A stretch of DNA of 48,218 nt, taken from the NCBI GenBank assembly GCA_000806015.1, contig JWKY01000008.1, forward strand, positions 1 to 48,218. The letters run 5' to 3'. The notes beneath the pieces were generated by a model. That model was not told the DNA's origin, made no database searches, and was given only the letters and a program-made list of their open reading frames with translations. Position numbers and translations under genes: made by a program. This document shows positions 23,001 to 30,863 of the stretch, piece after piece; within the stretch, counting starts at the first letter, position 1; each line of letters opens with the position of its first letter. This stretch comes from an archaeon GW2011_AR19 (GTDB taxonomy: Archaea > Nanobdellota > Nanobdellia > Pacearchaeales > GW2011-AR1).

Positions 23001-24143
23001 GTTAATGGTGTTGCTCCAGCACAAACTTTTTCAATTTCAACTGATAAAACTATTTGGTTTAATAATTTGGTAATGAATAATGGAAGAATAGGGACAAGGT
23101 TTTGGGATGCAACAGAAGGAGATGGAGGACTTCCTTTTAACGGAAATATTGACGAAGTCTTAATTTTTGACAGAGCTCTTTCAGCAAATGAAATAAAAGC
23201 ATTATATGACACAAGTGCAGTAAATAATATTTTACAAAATAATTTCACATCTTTGTCAAATGCAAAATATAATTATTCAGTTTATGCAATTGATGATGCA
23301 GGAAATCTTAACTGGACTTCACCAGATAGGCAGTATACTGTTGATACAACCAATCCGACAATTTCCTACAATGCCCAAACACCAACAGATAATTCAACAA
23401 TTAATTCAAATTCAATTTATGTGAATGTTTCAGTTTCAGATACAAACTTTGAAAATATGACTTATTATTTATATAATGAAACTTTAAATGTTTCAAAGTT
23501 AGTCGGATATTGGAATTTTGATAGAAATACTACAAGTGTTCGGGATTTGTCGGGAAACAAAAATGACGGAACAAGAAACGGGGGAGTTAATTGGACGACG
23601 GGGGGAAAATTAGACAGTGGATTTAGTTTTGATGGTGTGGATGATTTTATTGAGAGAAATAATGCAGTAATCAGCGGGACCCCTGCAACTTTTAGTGCTT
23701 GGATAAATCTAAAGAGTTTAGGTGTAAATCAAAGAATAGTTACAATAAATCCAAAATCTGCAGGTAACAGTGCATTATCCATATTTGTTGATACAGCTAA
23801 TAAAGCCAGTGCACAACATTATGATACAGATGGTGCAGTAGCAACAGGCACAACTACTTTGACAACTAATACTTGGTATCATATAGTTGGGGTTTTTGCA
23901 AGTGATTCCTCAAGAACAATCTATGTAAATGGTGTTTCACAAAACACAAATACGGGAGTTCAATCTGCAATGAGCGGATTAAATTATACTTCTATTGGCG
24001 ATATTGCTTGGAGCACTGGAAATATTCAGTTTTTCAACGGCTCAATAGACGAACCAATGATTTTTAACAGCGCTTTATCAGCGACAGAAGTTTCAGAATT
24101 ATATAACAGAGGTTTGGTAAATCACACAACTTATTCAAATTAG
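20073..24143 (+). CDS. Giant LamG-repeat surface protein, N-terminal part
   Basis: 1,356 residues. A hydrophobic signal sits at about 8-27 (FGIILISIFLFIFLASAL). At least four LamG (concanavalin-like) modules follow, each with a start like YWNFDRN or YYPFDVN, a FDGVNDFI strand, WIKL/WVK, WHxVV, LYIDG and SIDEVRIFDRALSANEV. They are joined by Ig/Big-like linkers ending TxTITLDTTNPT. LamG modules bind carbohydrates or protein ligands at the cell surface. Two two-hairpin elements lie near the N-terminus. The frame stops at a TAG just after NHTTYSN, yet homologous sequence continues in another frame at 24140, so the natural protein probably extended to 26969. Confidence 0.8.
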   Translation: MKNKIKNLTIFGIILISIFLFIFLASALTPQEEIAQLENELNSAGYDWLVNYSLRDDPHGPNLTYPRVEVYEKDKNDTIATFEKISEDKEYKIYLTNLNGSQNTFDLKVFSPRDDSGEPGGSVWFDYIVDPIILGNANSVNTNTTYENNFTHLNVSNSSIIAYYPFDVNNNSDGITYDYTDKNNDGVKMTGVTFNNTGCIYGNCYTFRGSDASNLTLPNGAGVYGSSPRTLSVWVKTTDTFGAFWAYGNRNANTEEFTLFINSGSTILLKIQGAGMIQWPTSNVLNGNWHNVVLTYNGSTINNSELYLDGVKLVRTELTVGTPNTQPKFFILGMAQYAGYEFAGELDEFMVWNTALTADEVLAIYNNQTNRFFPTGTMNWTGVNFAGNDTINITLQGCQQNMGSSLKASVNDGAFVAFDSNCFIQDYNATGDLNSANVTIQFLAGTNNFYTPLVIGNLSLDNRDAIFPQISFKSPTPANGTISSDNNSIIINTSITELNLNTAKFNWNGTNFTIFNDSTVLHLGLNNFSAIGENGTRVVDVSKYENHGTPNGAFFNSTGGFYGGGYTFDGVNDFINVSDPSSLNITGKITVASWIKLSASQLNAPIVARWGSDQSYLLGVDYVTANKIIFGIRVSEVSKTATSTNTYNDGKWHQVVGVFNGTNVLLYIDGGAEAVTGSATTGPIDGPANNVFIGSYNSLGNFFNGSIDEVRIFDRALSANEVTQLYMSNLQKLNNTDWLLYVNQTKHNSTTGLGNGQYTYFSTAIDTAGNENSTETRTITLDTTNPTFTWNSPTPADKTFSSSNSSYLNATITDASNTSAWFDWNKSVKGYWAMDFRNSTDVFDNSTYSNFGTISGAVANISGKRGDSFTFDGVNDLININTAVGDLAATTKGTWSAWVKPVDATPTAQDEIIAFANGDQTDMIHLMIDITTGNFRINAINNGAALWQVATDVAPFSDNTWTQIALVQDGVSPVLYVNGVAPAQTFSISTDKTIWFNNLVMNNGRIGTRFWDATEGDGGLPFNGNIDEVLIFDRALSANEIKALYDTSAVNNILQNNFTSLSNAKYNYSVYAIDDAGNLNWTSPDRQYTVDTTNPTISYNAQTPTDNSTINSNSIYVNVSVSDTNFENMTYYLYNETLNVSKLVGYWNFDRNTTSVRDLSGNKNDGTRNGGVNWTTGGKLDSGFSFDGVDDFIERNNAVISGTPATFSAWINLKSLGVNQRIVTINPKSAGNSALSIFVDTANKASAQHYDTDGAVATGTTTLTTNTWYHIVGVFASDSSRTIYVNGVSQNTNTGVQSAMSGLNYTSIGDIAWSTGNIQFFNGSIDEPMIFNSALSATEVSELYNRGLVNHTTYSN
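20229..20255 (+). repeat. In-frame two-hairpin element with compensatory stem
   Basis: TCCCTAAGGGATGA-CCC-TCAT-GGG-CCT. Relative to 14405, CTC/GAG is replaced by CCC/GGG on both arms, so pairing is preserved while sequence changes. It encodes S-L-R-D-D-P-H-G-P. Confidence 0.8.
20402..20428 (+). repeat. In-frame two-hairpin element in the LamG gene
   Basis: TCCCCAAGGGATGA-CTC-TGGT-GAG-CCT, identical to 14405-14431. It encodes S-P-R-D-D-S-G-E-P just before the linker that leads to the first LamG module. Confidence 0.85.
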
Positions 24144-24220
24144 ATACAACTTTCCCGACAATTTCCTACAACTCTCAAACTCCTGCAGATAATTCAACAA
24201 TTAATTCAAATTCAATTTAT

Positions 24221-24985
24221 GTGAATGTTTCAGTTACAGAAACAAACTTTGAAAATATGACTTATTATTTATATAATGAAACTTTAAATGTTTCAAAGTT
24301 AGTCGGATATTGGAATTTTGATAGAAATACAACTTCTGTAAGAGATATTTCTGGAAATAAAAATGACGGAACAAGAGTTGGGGGAGTAAATTGGACGACG
24401 GGGGGAAAGTTGGATAGTGGATTTAGTTTTGACGGCGTGAATGACAGAATTAATATTGATACAGCAGTTGGAGATTTATCTACAACAACAAAAGGAACTT
24501 TGAGTGCTTGGGTTAAACCTGTTGATGCTACCCCTCCGAATCACGACACAATTATTTCTTTTACAAATTCAGCAGTACAAGATACTTTTTTTTATATACC
24601 AATTTTACCTAATAGTGGAATCCTGCGTGTCGAAATGAACGTTGCAAATGAAATTAAATGGGGAATAGATACTGATGCTTCCCCATTTTCAGACAATACT
24701 TGGACACATATTGCAATAGTTCAAGATGCAGTTTCGCCTATTTTATATGTAAATGGTGTTGTGCCAGCACAAACATCTTATTCACCAAATGATATAACTG
24801 TTTGGTTTAATGGTTTAACATCAGCAAATAGTGGAAGAATAGGAGACTTTTTTGATAGTTCTGGCGAGAGATTATTTTTTAATGGCTCAATAGACGAACC
24901 AATGATTTTTAACAGCGCTTTATCAGCGACAGAAGTTTCAGAATTATATAACAGAGGTTTGGTAAATCACACAACTTATTCATGA
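24221..24985 (+). CDS. LamG-repeat surface protein, middle fragment (one module)
   Basis: 254 residues forming one complete LamG module (LVGYWNFDRNTTSVRDISGN ... FNGSIDEPMIFNSALSATEV). In-frame sequence extends upstream to 24140 (LDTTFPTISYNSQTPADNST) without a start, so this is the continuation of the 20073 gene in another frame. Its first about 130 bp and last about 80 bp are nearly identical to the previous module (23393-23530 and 24058-24137). It ends at a TGA directly after NHTTYS, the same point as the first break. Confidence 0.65.
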   Translation: MNVSVTETNFENMTYYLYNETLNVSKLVGYWNFDRNTTSVRDISGNKNDGTRVGGVNWTTGGKLDSGFSFDGVNDRINIDTAVGDLSTTTKGTLSAWVKPVDATPPNHDTIISFTNSAVQDTFFYIPILPNSGILRVEMNVANEIKWGIDTDASPFSDNTWTHIAIVQDAVSPILYVNGVVPAQTSYSPNDITVWFNGLTSANSGRIGDFFDSSGERLFFNGSIDEPMIFNSALSATEVSELYNRGLVNHTTYS

Positions 24986-25112
24986 ATTAGATACAACAAA
25001 TCCCTCAATAGTTTTTGCAAATCCGACGACAAATGCGAGTAATCTTTCTCAGGAGGATATTTTAGCGAATGTAACTTTCACTGAAGCAAATATTAATATC
25101 ACAAACATAACT

Positions 25113-26969
25113 TTGTATAATTCAACCCAGAATATAATTAATTCAACAACGGGCACAACCTCGCCGGTTTATATTAATTTTTCAGATTTGGAAAACGGAA
25201 AATATTATTTAAATGCAACAATCAGCGACACAGCAGGAAATACAAATCAAACAGAAACAAGAGAGATAATTTTAGATACTATCAATCCTCTTTTAAATAT
25301 AACTTTTCCAACAAATAATTCTTTTAGTTCAATCACTAATTTAAGTATTAATTATACAAGAAGCGATGCTACTGCAGGATTGAGTACTTGTTGGTATTCA
25401 AATGACACTTACACAACAAATACAACTCTTGCAGATTGTAATAATATAACAACAGTTCAGTGGGCAGAAGGACAGCATAATTTAACAATCTGGGTTAATG
25501 ATACTGCTAATAATCAAGATTGGTTTAGAATAACTTTTACTATTGATACAACTCTCCCTGTTCCAGTATTTGCAAATCCAACAACAAACTCTTCAAATCT
25601 TTCACAAAATTTCATACAAGCAAATGTGTCTGTAACAGAAACAAATCTTAATACAATAAATATTTCTTTATTTAACTCAACACAAAATTTAATTAATTCA
25701 ACTGCCGGAACAACTTCACCGCTTTATATTAATTTTTCAGATTTAGAAAACGGAAAATATTATTTGAATGCGACAGTAAATGATTCTGCAAATAATAAAA
25801 ATTATACTGAAACAAGAACGATTTATTTGGATACTGTTGCTCCTAATTTAACTATAAATTCCCCAATAGCGACGACTTATTCTGTTTCTACAATTTTATT
25901 TAATGCAACTGCAATAGATTTTACTACTTTTGTAGATTCATGCTGGTACACATTAAACAGCGGAGCAACAAACCAGACTCTTTCAAGAGCAGGAACTTCA
26001 AACTCTTATAATTTCACGCAAACTTCAGTTGCAGACGCAAGTTATACTGCAAGATTTTATTGCAATGATACTGCAAATAATGTAAATAATACTGAAACAA
26101 AAGCATTTACAATTGATACGAGTGTTCCCGTTCTTGGAGGAGGCGGACCAGCGCCTGCTGTCGGGGCTGGCGGAGGAGCCGGAGTTTCAAAGCCGTCGCC
26201 AAAAAGAATTTTTAATTTGAATTATAATATGTATGATACAACAATTTCATTAAAGCAGGTGGAATTTGATTTGCTCAAGATAACAAACAATGGAGAAATA
26301 TCAGACGATTATATAATCGAAGTTAAGACAATAGGAAATATTATTTCTTTTGAAAATAATAAAATGAGTCTTGAACCAGGCGAAACAAAAGGCGCTGAAT
26401 TTAAAATTTCCTCTCCAAAAGAGCCGGGAATTTATACAGGAAAAATAATTGTTACAAATGGAATTTCTGAAAGGGAAGTTTTGGTAACAATAAATGTAAA
26501 AACAGAAAAAAGTTTGTTTGATATAACTCTTGCAATTCCAGAATCTTTAAAAATTCTTTTAACAGGACAAAACTTAATTTCAAAAATTGATTTAATTCAG
26601 ATGGGAGCAAAAGAAAAAATAGATGTTACTTTAAGATATGTAATAAAAGATTTTGAAGGTCAGACTTATCTTCAGGAGTCGGAAACTATTGCAGTTATAG
26701 ACCAAAAATCATACGAAAAAGAATTTTTTACAAGCGAACTTCCTCCTGGCCAGTATGTTTTTGGAACTGAACTAATACATCCTGACGGAGTTGCAGTAGC
26801 AAGCACTCATTTTGTTGTGCAGGAAAAAGGATTTAAATTTGGAAAAGATGATATTTTATTGACTTCTTTAATTCTTGTTTTAATTTTAGTCTCTCTAATT
26901 ATATTTTTATCAATTAGGAAATATAAGAGAGTTGGGAAGATGCTGGGAAAAAGAAAGACATTAAACTAA
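25113..26969 (+). CDS. LamG-repeat surface protein, C-terminal part with Ig-like repeats and anchor
   Basis: 618 residues, in frame back to 24987 (LDTTNPSIVFANPTTNASNL) with no natural start there. It contains repeated Big/Ig-like modules (INFSDLENGKYYLNATISDT occurs twice in similar form; LDTINP, IDTTLP, LDTVAP boundaries). A Gly/Ala/Pro hinge follows (GGGGPAPAVGAGGGAG), then two beta-sandwich domains, a C-terminal TM helix (LLTSLILVLILVSLIIFLSI) and a basic tail. This is the anchor end of the giant protein. Together the three parts would make about 2,300 residues. Confidence 0.7.
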   Translation: MYNSTQNIINSTTGTTSPVYINFSDLENGKYYLNATISDTAGNTNQTETREIILDTINPLLNITFPTNNSFSSITNLSINYTRSDATAGLSTCWYSNDTYTTNTTLADCNNITTVQWAEGQHNLTIWVNDTANNQDWFRITFTIDTTLPVPVFANPTTNSSNLSQNFIQANVSVTETNLNTINISLFNSTQNLINSTAGTTSPLYINFSDLENGKYYLNATVNDSANNKNYTETRTIYLDTVAPNLTINSPIATTYSVSTILFNATAIDFTTFVDSCWYTLNSGATNQTLSRAGTSNSYNFTQTSVADASYTARFYCNDTANNVNNTETKAFTIDTSVPVLGGGGPAPAVGAGGGAGVSKPSPKRIFNLNYNMYDTTISLKQVEFDLLKITNNGEISDDYIIEVKTIGNIISFENNKMSLEPGETKGAEFKISSPKEPGIYTGKIIVTNGISEREVLVTINVKTEKSLFDITLAIPESLKILLTGQNLISKIDLIQMGAKEKIDVTLRYVIKDFEGQTYLQESETIAVIDQKSYEKEFFTSELPPGQYVFGTELIHPDGVAVASTHFVVQEKGFKFGKDDILLTSLILVLILVSLIIFLSIRKYKRVGKMLGKRKTLN

Positions 26970-26980
26970 TCTAGATACGT

Positions 26981-27014
26981 TTAAACTAATATGGAGACAT
27001 ATAAACTAAAATGA
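26981..27014 (+). pseudogene. Promoter/start remnant of an MNT-type gene
   Basis: TTAAACTAATATGGAGACAT and ATAAACTAAAATGA match the promoter and first codons of the 5447 gene (GTAAACTAATATGGATATC, TATAAACTAAAATGG). The encoded M-E-T-Y-K-L-K-stop parallels M-D-I-Y-K-L-K-W. The rest of the gene is gone, and a different toxin-antitoxin pair follows. Confidence 0.55.
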
Positions 27015-27063
27015 TTAATTTTCTAACCAAAAAAGTTAAAAACTTAGTTTATTTAGGATAAAC

Positions 27064-27264
27064 ATGGAACAAAAACGATTAAACCTCGAGAATATGGGCA
27101 GAGAAATAATTGCTTTAAAGCAAGAGATGGAAAGAATGAAAGAGTTTATTAAAGAAGATTTAGAATTTGCAATAAAAACAGAATTAGCGTGGCAAAGGCA
27201 TGATCGCGGAGAATTTACTAGAATAGATAGTGAAGAATTTCTTAAAGAAATAAAAAAATGGTGA
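27064..27264 (+). CDS. Putative antitoxin
   Basis: A 66-residue helical protein starting MEQKRLNLENMGREIIALKQ, acidic in the centre (EFIKEDLEFAIKTELAWQRH) and ending FLKEIKKW. It overlaps the downstream RelE/ParE-like toxin by 7 bp. The layout is that of coiled-coil antitoxins that precede archaeal RelE toxins. A TATA-like GTTTATTTAGG lies just before the ATG. Confidence 0.65.
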   Translation: MEQKRLNLENMGREIIALKQEMERMKEFIKEDLEFAIKTELAWQRHDRGEFTRIDSEEFLKEIKKW

Positions 27265-27506
27265 AAGTTGACTATGATGATAATTTTAAACAAATTTTTT
27301 CTAAAATTAAAGATAATTTGCTTAGAATAAAAATTGAAAAACAAATAGAAAAAATAATTCAAAATCCTGAGATTGGAAAACCTATGCAACATAATAGAAA
27401 AGGAACAAGAGAAATTTATGTTAAACCTTTTAGATTATCTTATGCTTATCATAAAGGAGAGGATTTATTAGTATTCTTAGATTTTTATCATAAAGACGAG
27501 CAATAG
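27258..27506 (+). CDS. RelE/ParE-superfamily toxin
   Basis: An 82-residue protein starting MVKVDYDDNFKQIFSKIKDN. A two-helix hairpin is followed by NPEIGKPMQHNRKGTREIYV, FRLSYAYHKGEDLLVFLDFY and HKDEQ. The G-K-P-M/L and R-x-x-Y-V/I pattern and the final F-x-x-H-K-D are those of archaeal RelE/ParE-like toxins (compare YafQ/HigB-like, H-K-D-x-Q-Y). Translation is coupled to the upstream antitoxin. Confidence 0.85.
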   Translation: MVKVDYDDNFKQIFSKIKDNLLRIKIEKQIEKIIQNPEIGKPMQHNRKGTREIYVKPFRLSYAYHKGEDLLVFLDFYHKDEQ

Positions 27507-27540
27507 AAATGTGGAACGCTAAATATCCGGGATATTAAAA

Positions 27541-27669
27541 TTACTCGCTCAGCGGATTTATTTATAATCTTTATCCAGGCAGTTTTTTAATTATGATTTA
27601 TCTTAATTAATTAACTTAATATCTCGAACTTTTCTATTATGGCAATTTTTTTAATTTCTGCGAGCAGGT
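27541..27669. repeat. Family 3 repeat, copy 2
   Basis: It shares GGATTTATTTATAAT at one end and TTAATTTCTGCGAG at the other with 16338-16460. CTCGC near the left and GCGAG near the right are inverted. Together with the following family 1 units it fills the 311-bp gene-free stretch 27507-27817. Confidence 0.55.
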
Positions 27670-27670
27670 A

Positions 27671-27800
27671 TTTTCAAGAATAAATTAATAAAGTAAAAAC
27701 AGGAAATTTTTTCATTATTCCTTTTACGGGAAATAAAAGAAATAAAGCAAATTCAGGAAAAATTTCCATTATTAATTTCAAGAATAAATTAATAAAGCTA
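27671..27800 (+). repeat. Family 1 repeats, tandem copy G
   Basis: It contains AAAACAGGAAATTTTTTCATT then arms ATTCCTTTT and AAAAGAAAT around ACGGGAAAT, then AAATTCAGGAAAAATTTCC with arms ATTAATTT and AAATTAAT around CAAGAAT. Stem pairs differ from every other copy but are self-complementary. It ends 18 bp before the next ATG. Confidence 0.75.
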
Positions 27801-27817
27801 AAAAAACTAATATTATA

Positions 27818-28978
27818 ATGAAAAGAAAGGGGTGGATTGCGCTAATTGTTATTTTAATTGTTTTAGCAATTGCAATAGGAATTTATTTTAAATTCTCTCA
27901 GCCTGCAAGTTTTAAAATAACTCCCGATTATCCGATTAATTTGAATTTAATTTCAGGGGCAGAGGCAAGAACTTCAATAAAAATTACAAATAATGAAGAA
28001 GAACCCCATAATTTTAAAATTGAATTTACTGGAACAGATGAAATAGCTTCGCTAAGCGAAACAGAATTTTCTTTAGAGCCAAAAGAATCAAAAGAAATTG
28101 AAATAGTTTTTAATGACCCTCAAAATGTTTCCCATGTTTATTTTGCGAATTTAATTATAACTAATACAAATTTTAAAAAAAAGATTCCTGTTCTCCTGAC
28201 TTTTAGAGAATCTGCGAGTTTATTTTCAATAATACAAAAACCAATTCCAAAATATTTTGATGTTTATCCCGGAGGAAAATTAGGAGTTGATATTGATGTA
28301 TTTGCATCTGGCGGGAAAGATTATTCCAAAGAAGTAAAAGCAAGCTATGAATTATTGAGTTCTGAAGAATCAATTTTTTATTCTGAAGAAAATCTGATTA
28401 TTGGAAATGAATACTCTTTTTCAAAAGTTTTTGATATTAGTCCTGAACTCTCCTACGGAAAATATGTTTTAGTTACTTCTATAGAATATAACGGGATAAA
28501 AAGCGTTTCATCTTATTTATTTGAGGTCAAGCCAAAACAAAATGAGTTTTTCCTGGAAAAAACCAATCTTCTTATTTTAGTTTTTTTTGCTTTTGTTATT
28601 TTAATTGTCATTCTTTTTATATATTTTATAAAATCAAGAGATGAATTGCTTTTGGCGTTGAGAAAACAGCAGTCAAGAGAGCTGGCAAAAAATATTGAAT
28701 TAATTACTGCTGTTCAAAAGAGAGTTCCGGCTAAAAAAGAAAAGCTGGAAAAAGCAAAGAAAAAAGTTGTTATAAAAATAAAGAAAAGGCAGGAAAAACA
28801 GATAAAGGAATTAAGCAGATTAAAAAAGAAAGGCGTTAAAAAAGACAAAATTAAAATTCAATTAGAAAAATGGAAAAAACAAGGATATGGTTTCCCCGAA
28901 ATTAAAGAAGAAATTCCGGAAAAAAACATCAATAAGCAAATAATAGAATGGAAAAGAGCAGGTTATAAACGGGAATAA
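27818..28978 (+). CDS. Two-TM envelope protein with Ig-like ectodomain and basic cytoplasmic tail
   Basis: 386 residues. TM1 is at about 6-24 (IALIVILIVLAIAIGIYF). An extracellular region of two beta-sandwich domains covers about 30-245 (IKITNNEEEPHNFKIEFTGT, LEPKESKEIEIVFN and PELSYGKYVLVTSIEYNG are COG1470-like). TM2 is at about 250-272 (LLILVFFAFVILIVILFIYF). The Lys-rich helical tail may be coiled coil. Such proteins are thought to be envelope scaffolds; no enzymatic motif is visible. It probably works with the coiled-coil protein downstream (57 bp away). Confidence 0.75.
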   Translation: MKRKGWIALIVILIVLAIAIGIYFKFSQPASFKITPDYPINLNLISGAEARTSIKITNNEEEPHNFKIEFTGTDEIASLSETEFSLEPKESKEIEIVFNDPQNVSHVYFANLIITNTNFKKKIPVLLTFRESASLFSIIQKPIPKYFDVYPGGKLGVDIDVFASGGKDYSKEVKASYELLSSEESIFYSEENLIIGNEYSFSKVFDISPELSYGKYVLVTSIEYNGIKSVSSYLFEVKPKQNEFFLEKTNLLILVFFAFVILIVILFIYFIKSRDELLLALRKQQSRELAKNIELITAVQKRVPAKKEKLEKAKKKVVIKIKKRQEKQIKELSRLKKKGVKKDKIKIQLEKWKKQGYGFPEIKEEIPEKNINKQIIEWKRAGYKRE

Positions 28979-28988
28979 ATTCCTTTTA

Positions 28989-29005
28989 TAAGCAATATTT
29001 AAAAA
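28989..29005 (+). promoter_or_regulatory. TATA box for the coiled-coil gene
   Basis: ATAAGCAATATTTAAAA lies about 31 bp before the ATG at 29036 and shares AAGCAATATTTAAAA with the promoter at 16490-16507. Confidence 0.5.
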
Positions 29006-29035
29006 CTAAAATAACTTTATAAAAAGAGAAAAAAA

Positions 29036-30547
29036 ATGGTGAGTAAAAAAAATAAAACTTCTCCAAAATCTAAAAAACAGAAGAAGGGTTCTGTTTCAAA
29101 AACAGATTTTGAGACATTTAAATTTGGAGTTGAGCGATTAAAAGAGCTTGAAAAAGAACTTAATTCTCTTGATACTCGTGGGTTTGCCGGCGAAGAACAG
29201 GATATAAAGTCAAGACTGAAAAAAGTTTCTGAAATTCCATATATTGAAAGACAGATTAAAACTTTAAAATTAAAAATTGACAAAAAATACAAGCCTAAAA
29301 ACAGAAAAAAAAGTTCCACTAAAAAAGTTGAAAAAGGATTAGAAAGAATTCAGGAAGATTTAGAAAAAATAGAAAAAGCCCACAAGCAGGATTCTGAAGT
29401 TATTAAAAAATCAGCAATCAGACAAAAAATTCTTATTGATTCCGGTGTTGATAATTTGGTGGATACTAATTTTAATAGTTTCTTGAAAGATACAAAAAAA
29501 TCTTTGTCAGAGAGAATTGAGAAAAAAGAAAAAGAAATTGATGAATTTATGGAAATGGATTTAGAAGGAAGAGAAGAAAAATATCGTAAGAAACATGATA
29601 GCTTGTTATCTGATTTTGAAAACAAAAGAGTCAGTTTGGAAAAAGAACATAAGAAATTATTTAAAAATCTTATAAATGAAAAATTAAGATTAGAAAAGAA
29701 TTTTTCAGGAAAAAAAATTAAATTAAAAGCAAGAGATGAAGAATTAAGAAAAAAACTTGAAAAAAAATATCAAAAAGAATTTGATGAGAAAGTTGAAACT
29801 GATTTGCATAAAGAAGTTGCTGAAAAATTCAGGGAAAAACTTAATAAAAAATTTGAAGAAGAAAAATCAATATTGGAAAAGAGTTTTTTAGGCGAAAAAA
29901 CTAAATTAGAAGCAGGAGATGAAAAATTCAGGGAAAAACTTAATGAAAAACTTGAGAAAGAATATCAAGAAAAATTTGATGAGAAAGTTGCAGCTGATTT
30001 GCATAAAGAAATTACTAAAAAATTCAGGGAAAAACTTAATAAAAAATTTGAACAGGAAAAAGCAAGAATTGACAAGGAGTATAATGCTGAATTAAAGAAA
30101 CATGCTAAAGAGGAATTGGAAAATCAAAATCGAAAATTAGAAGAAATAACAAAAGAAATTTTTAAAGAATCTAAAAAAAAGTTTGATATGGAAATTAAAC
30201 AAGAAAAAATGAAAATTGATAAAGAAGTAAAATTAGAAAAACGCACAAGAAGAGAATTAGAAATTCAAAAACAAAAATTAGGAGAGAGAATAAAAAATAA
30301 AGAGCAGATGCTTAAAAATCAGGAAGAGAGAAAAATAAAGCAAATAAGAGAAGAACTTGCTGAACAATCGCACAGAGAACTTGAAGCAGAGCTTGTAAAA
30401 AAAGAAAAAATTCTTAAATCCAGATTAGAAAGCGAATATGACTTAAGATTAAAGCAGGAACTTCAAAGGCAGGAGCAGGAAATTAAGAGAAAGAAACTTG
30501 ATTTAGAAATGGAAATGCAGAAAAAAATAAAACAGGTTTTAGAATAA
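29036..30547 (+). CDS. Long coiled-coil protein (503 aa)
   Basis: A basic Lys/Ser-rich head of about 25 residues, then almost continuous heptad-like helix rich in Lys, Glu and Leu. A segment of about 75 residues is duplicated: KKYQKEFDEKVETDLHKEVA and EKEYQEKFDEKVAADLHKEI, each followed by KFREKLNKKFE. No head domain or TM. It resembles filament-like/structural proteins of DPANN archaea. The upstream gene encodes a membrane protein with a basic tail, so an envelope-linked cytoskeletal role is possible (inference). A long minus-strand frame inside is a composition shadow. Confidence 0.75.
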   Translation: MVSKKNKTSPKSKKQKKGSVSKTDFETFKFGVERLKELEKELNSLDTRGFAGEEQDIKSRLKKVSEIPYIERQIKTLKLKIDKKYKPKNRKKSSTKKVEKGLERIQEDLEKIEKAHKQDSEVIKKSAIRQKILIDSGVDNLVDTNFNSFLKDTKKSLSERIEKKEKEIDEFMEMDLEGREEKYRKKHDSLLSDFENKRVSLEKEHKKLFKNLINEKLRLEKNFSGKKIKLKARDEELRKKLEKKYQKEFDEKVETDLHKEVAEKFREKLNKKFEEEKSILEKSFLGEKTKLEAGDEKFREKLNEKLEKEYQEKFDEKVAADLHKEITKKFREKLNKKFEQEKARIDKEYNAELKKHAKEELENQNRKLEEITKEIFKESKKKFDMEIKQEKMKIDKEVKLEKRTRRELEIQKQKLGERIKNKEQMLKNQEERKIKQIREELAEQSHRELEAELVKKEKILKSRLESEYDLRLKQELQRQEQEIKRKKLDLEMEMQKKIKQVLE

Positions 30548-30556
30548 TTTTTTTTA

Positions 30557-30620
30557 CTTCCGACCCCGATTTCTATTTTTTACATTTACCTTCGGAATTG
30601 ATTGAAATCAAAGTCGCTCG
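30557..30620 (+). repeat. Family 2 repeat in the gyrB upstream region
   Basis: It contains TTCCGACCCCGATTTCTATT, TTTACATTTACCTTCGGAAT and TGAAATCAAAGTCGCTCG. It is nearly identical to 39407-39471 and to the reverse complement of 2466-2514. The gene-free stretch 30548-30863 (316 bp) holds this, an inverted repeat AGGATTTT ... AAAATCC (about 30711-30751), and the gyrB promoter. Confidence 0.75.
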
Positions 30621-30780
30621 GTCCTCACAACGAAAAACATTGTTGCGGGAATAAATTAGGAAAATTTATTCTAATGTAGTAAAAAATTAAGCAAGTTCTT
30701 GAGTGAAATAGGATTTTTTTTACAATAAACAAAGGACATTTTCTAAAATCCATAAACATCAAATTTTTTTATCAAAATCA

Positions 30781-30819
30781 ATTTTATCGACGATAAAATG
30801 GAAGAAAGCTTTATAAAGC
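30781..30819 (+). promoter_or_regulatory. gyrB promoter with two palindromes
   Basis: A perfect hairpin ATTTTATC-GAC-GATAAAAT lies at 30781-30799, followed by a palindromic TATA region GCTTTATAAAGC at 30808-30819, about 45 bp before the ATG. The first palindrome sits where an activator or repressor would act next to the BRE/TATA. Confidence 0.5.
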
Positions 30820-30863
30820 AAGTTAATTTTATTATTAGATAAAATAAAAAAATTCAAAATAAA

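Noticed and set aside
20073..26969. Programmed ribosomal frameshifting as the explanation of the LamG breaks
   Set aside because: No slippery heptamer at either junction, and about 50 linker residues are missing at both, which points to recombination or assembly collapse.
29017..29319. 100-aa minus-strand hydrophobic frame
   Set aside because: Antisense of Lys-rich coiled-coil codons, which always reads as Phe/Leu/Ser-rich; no promoter or independent support.
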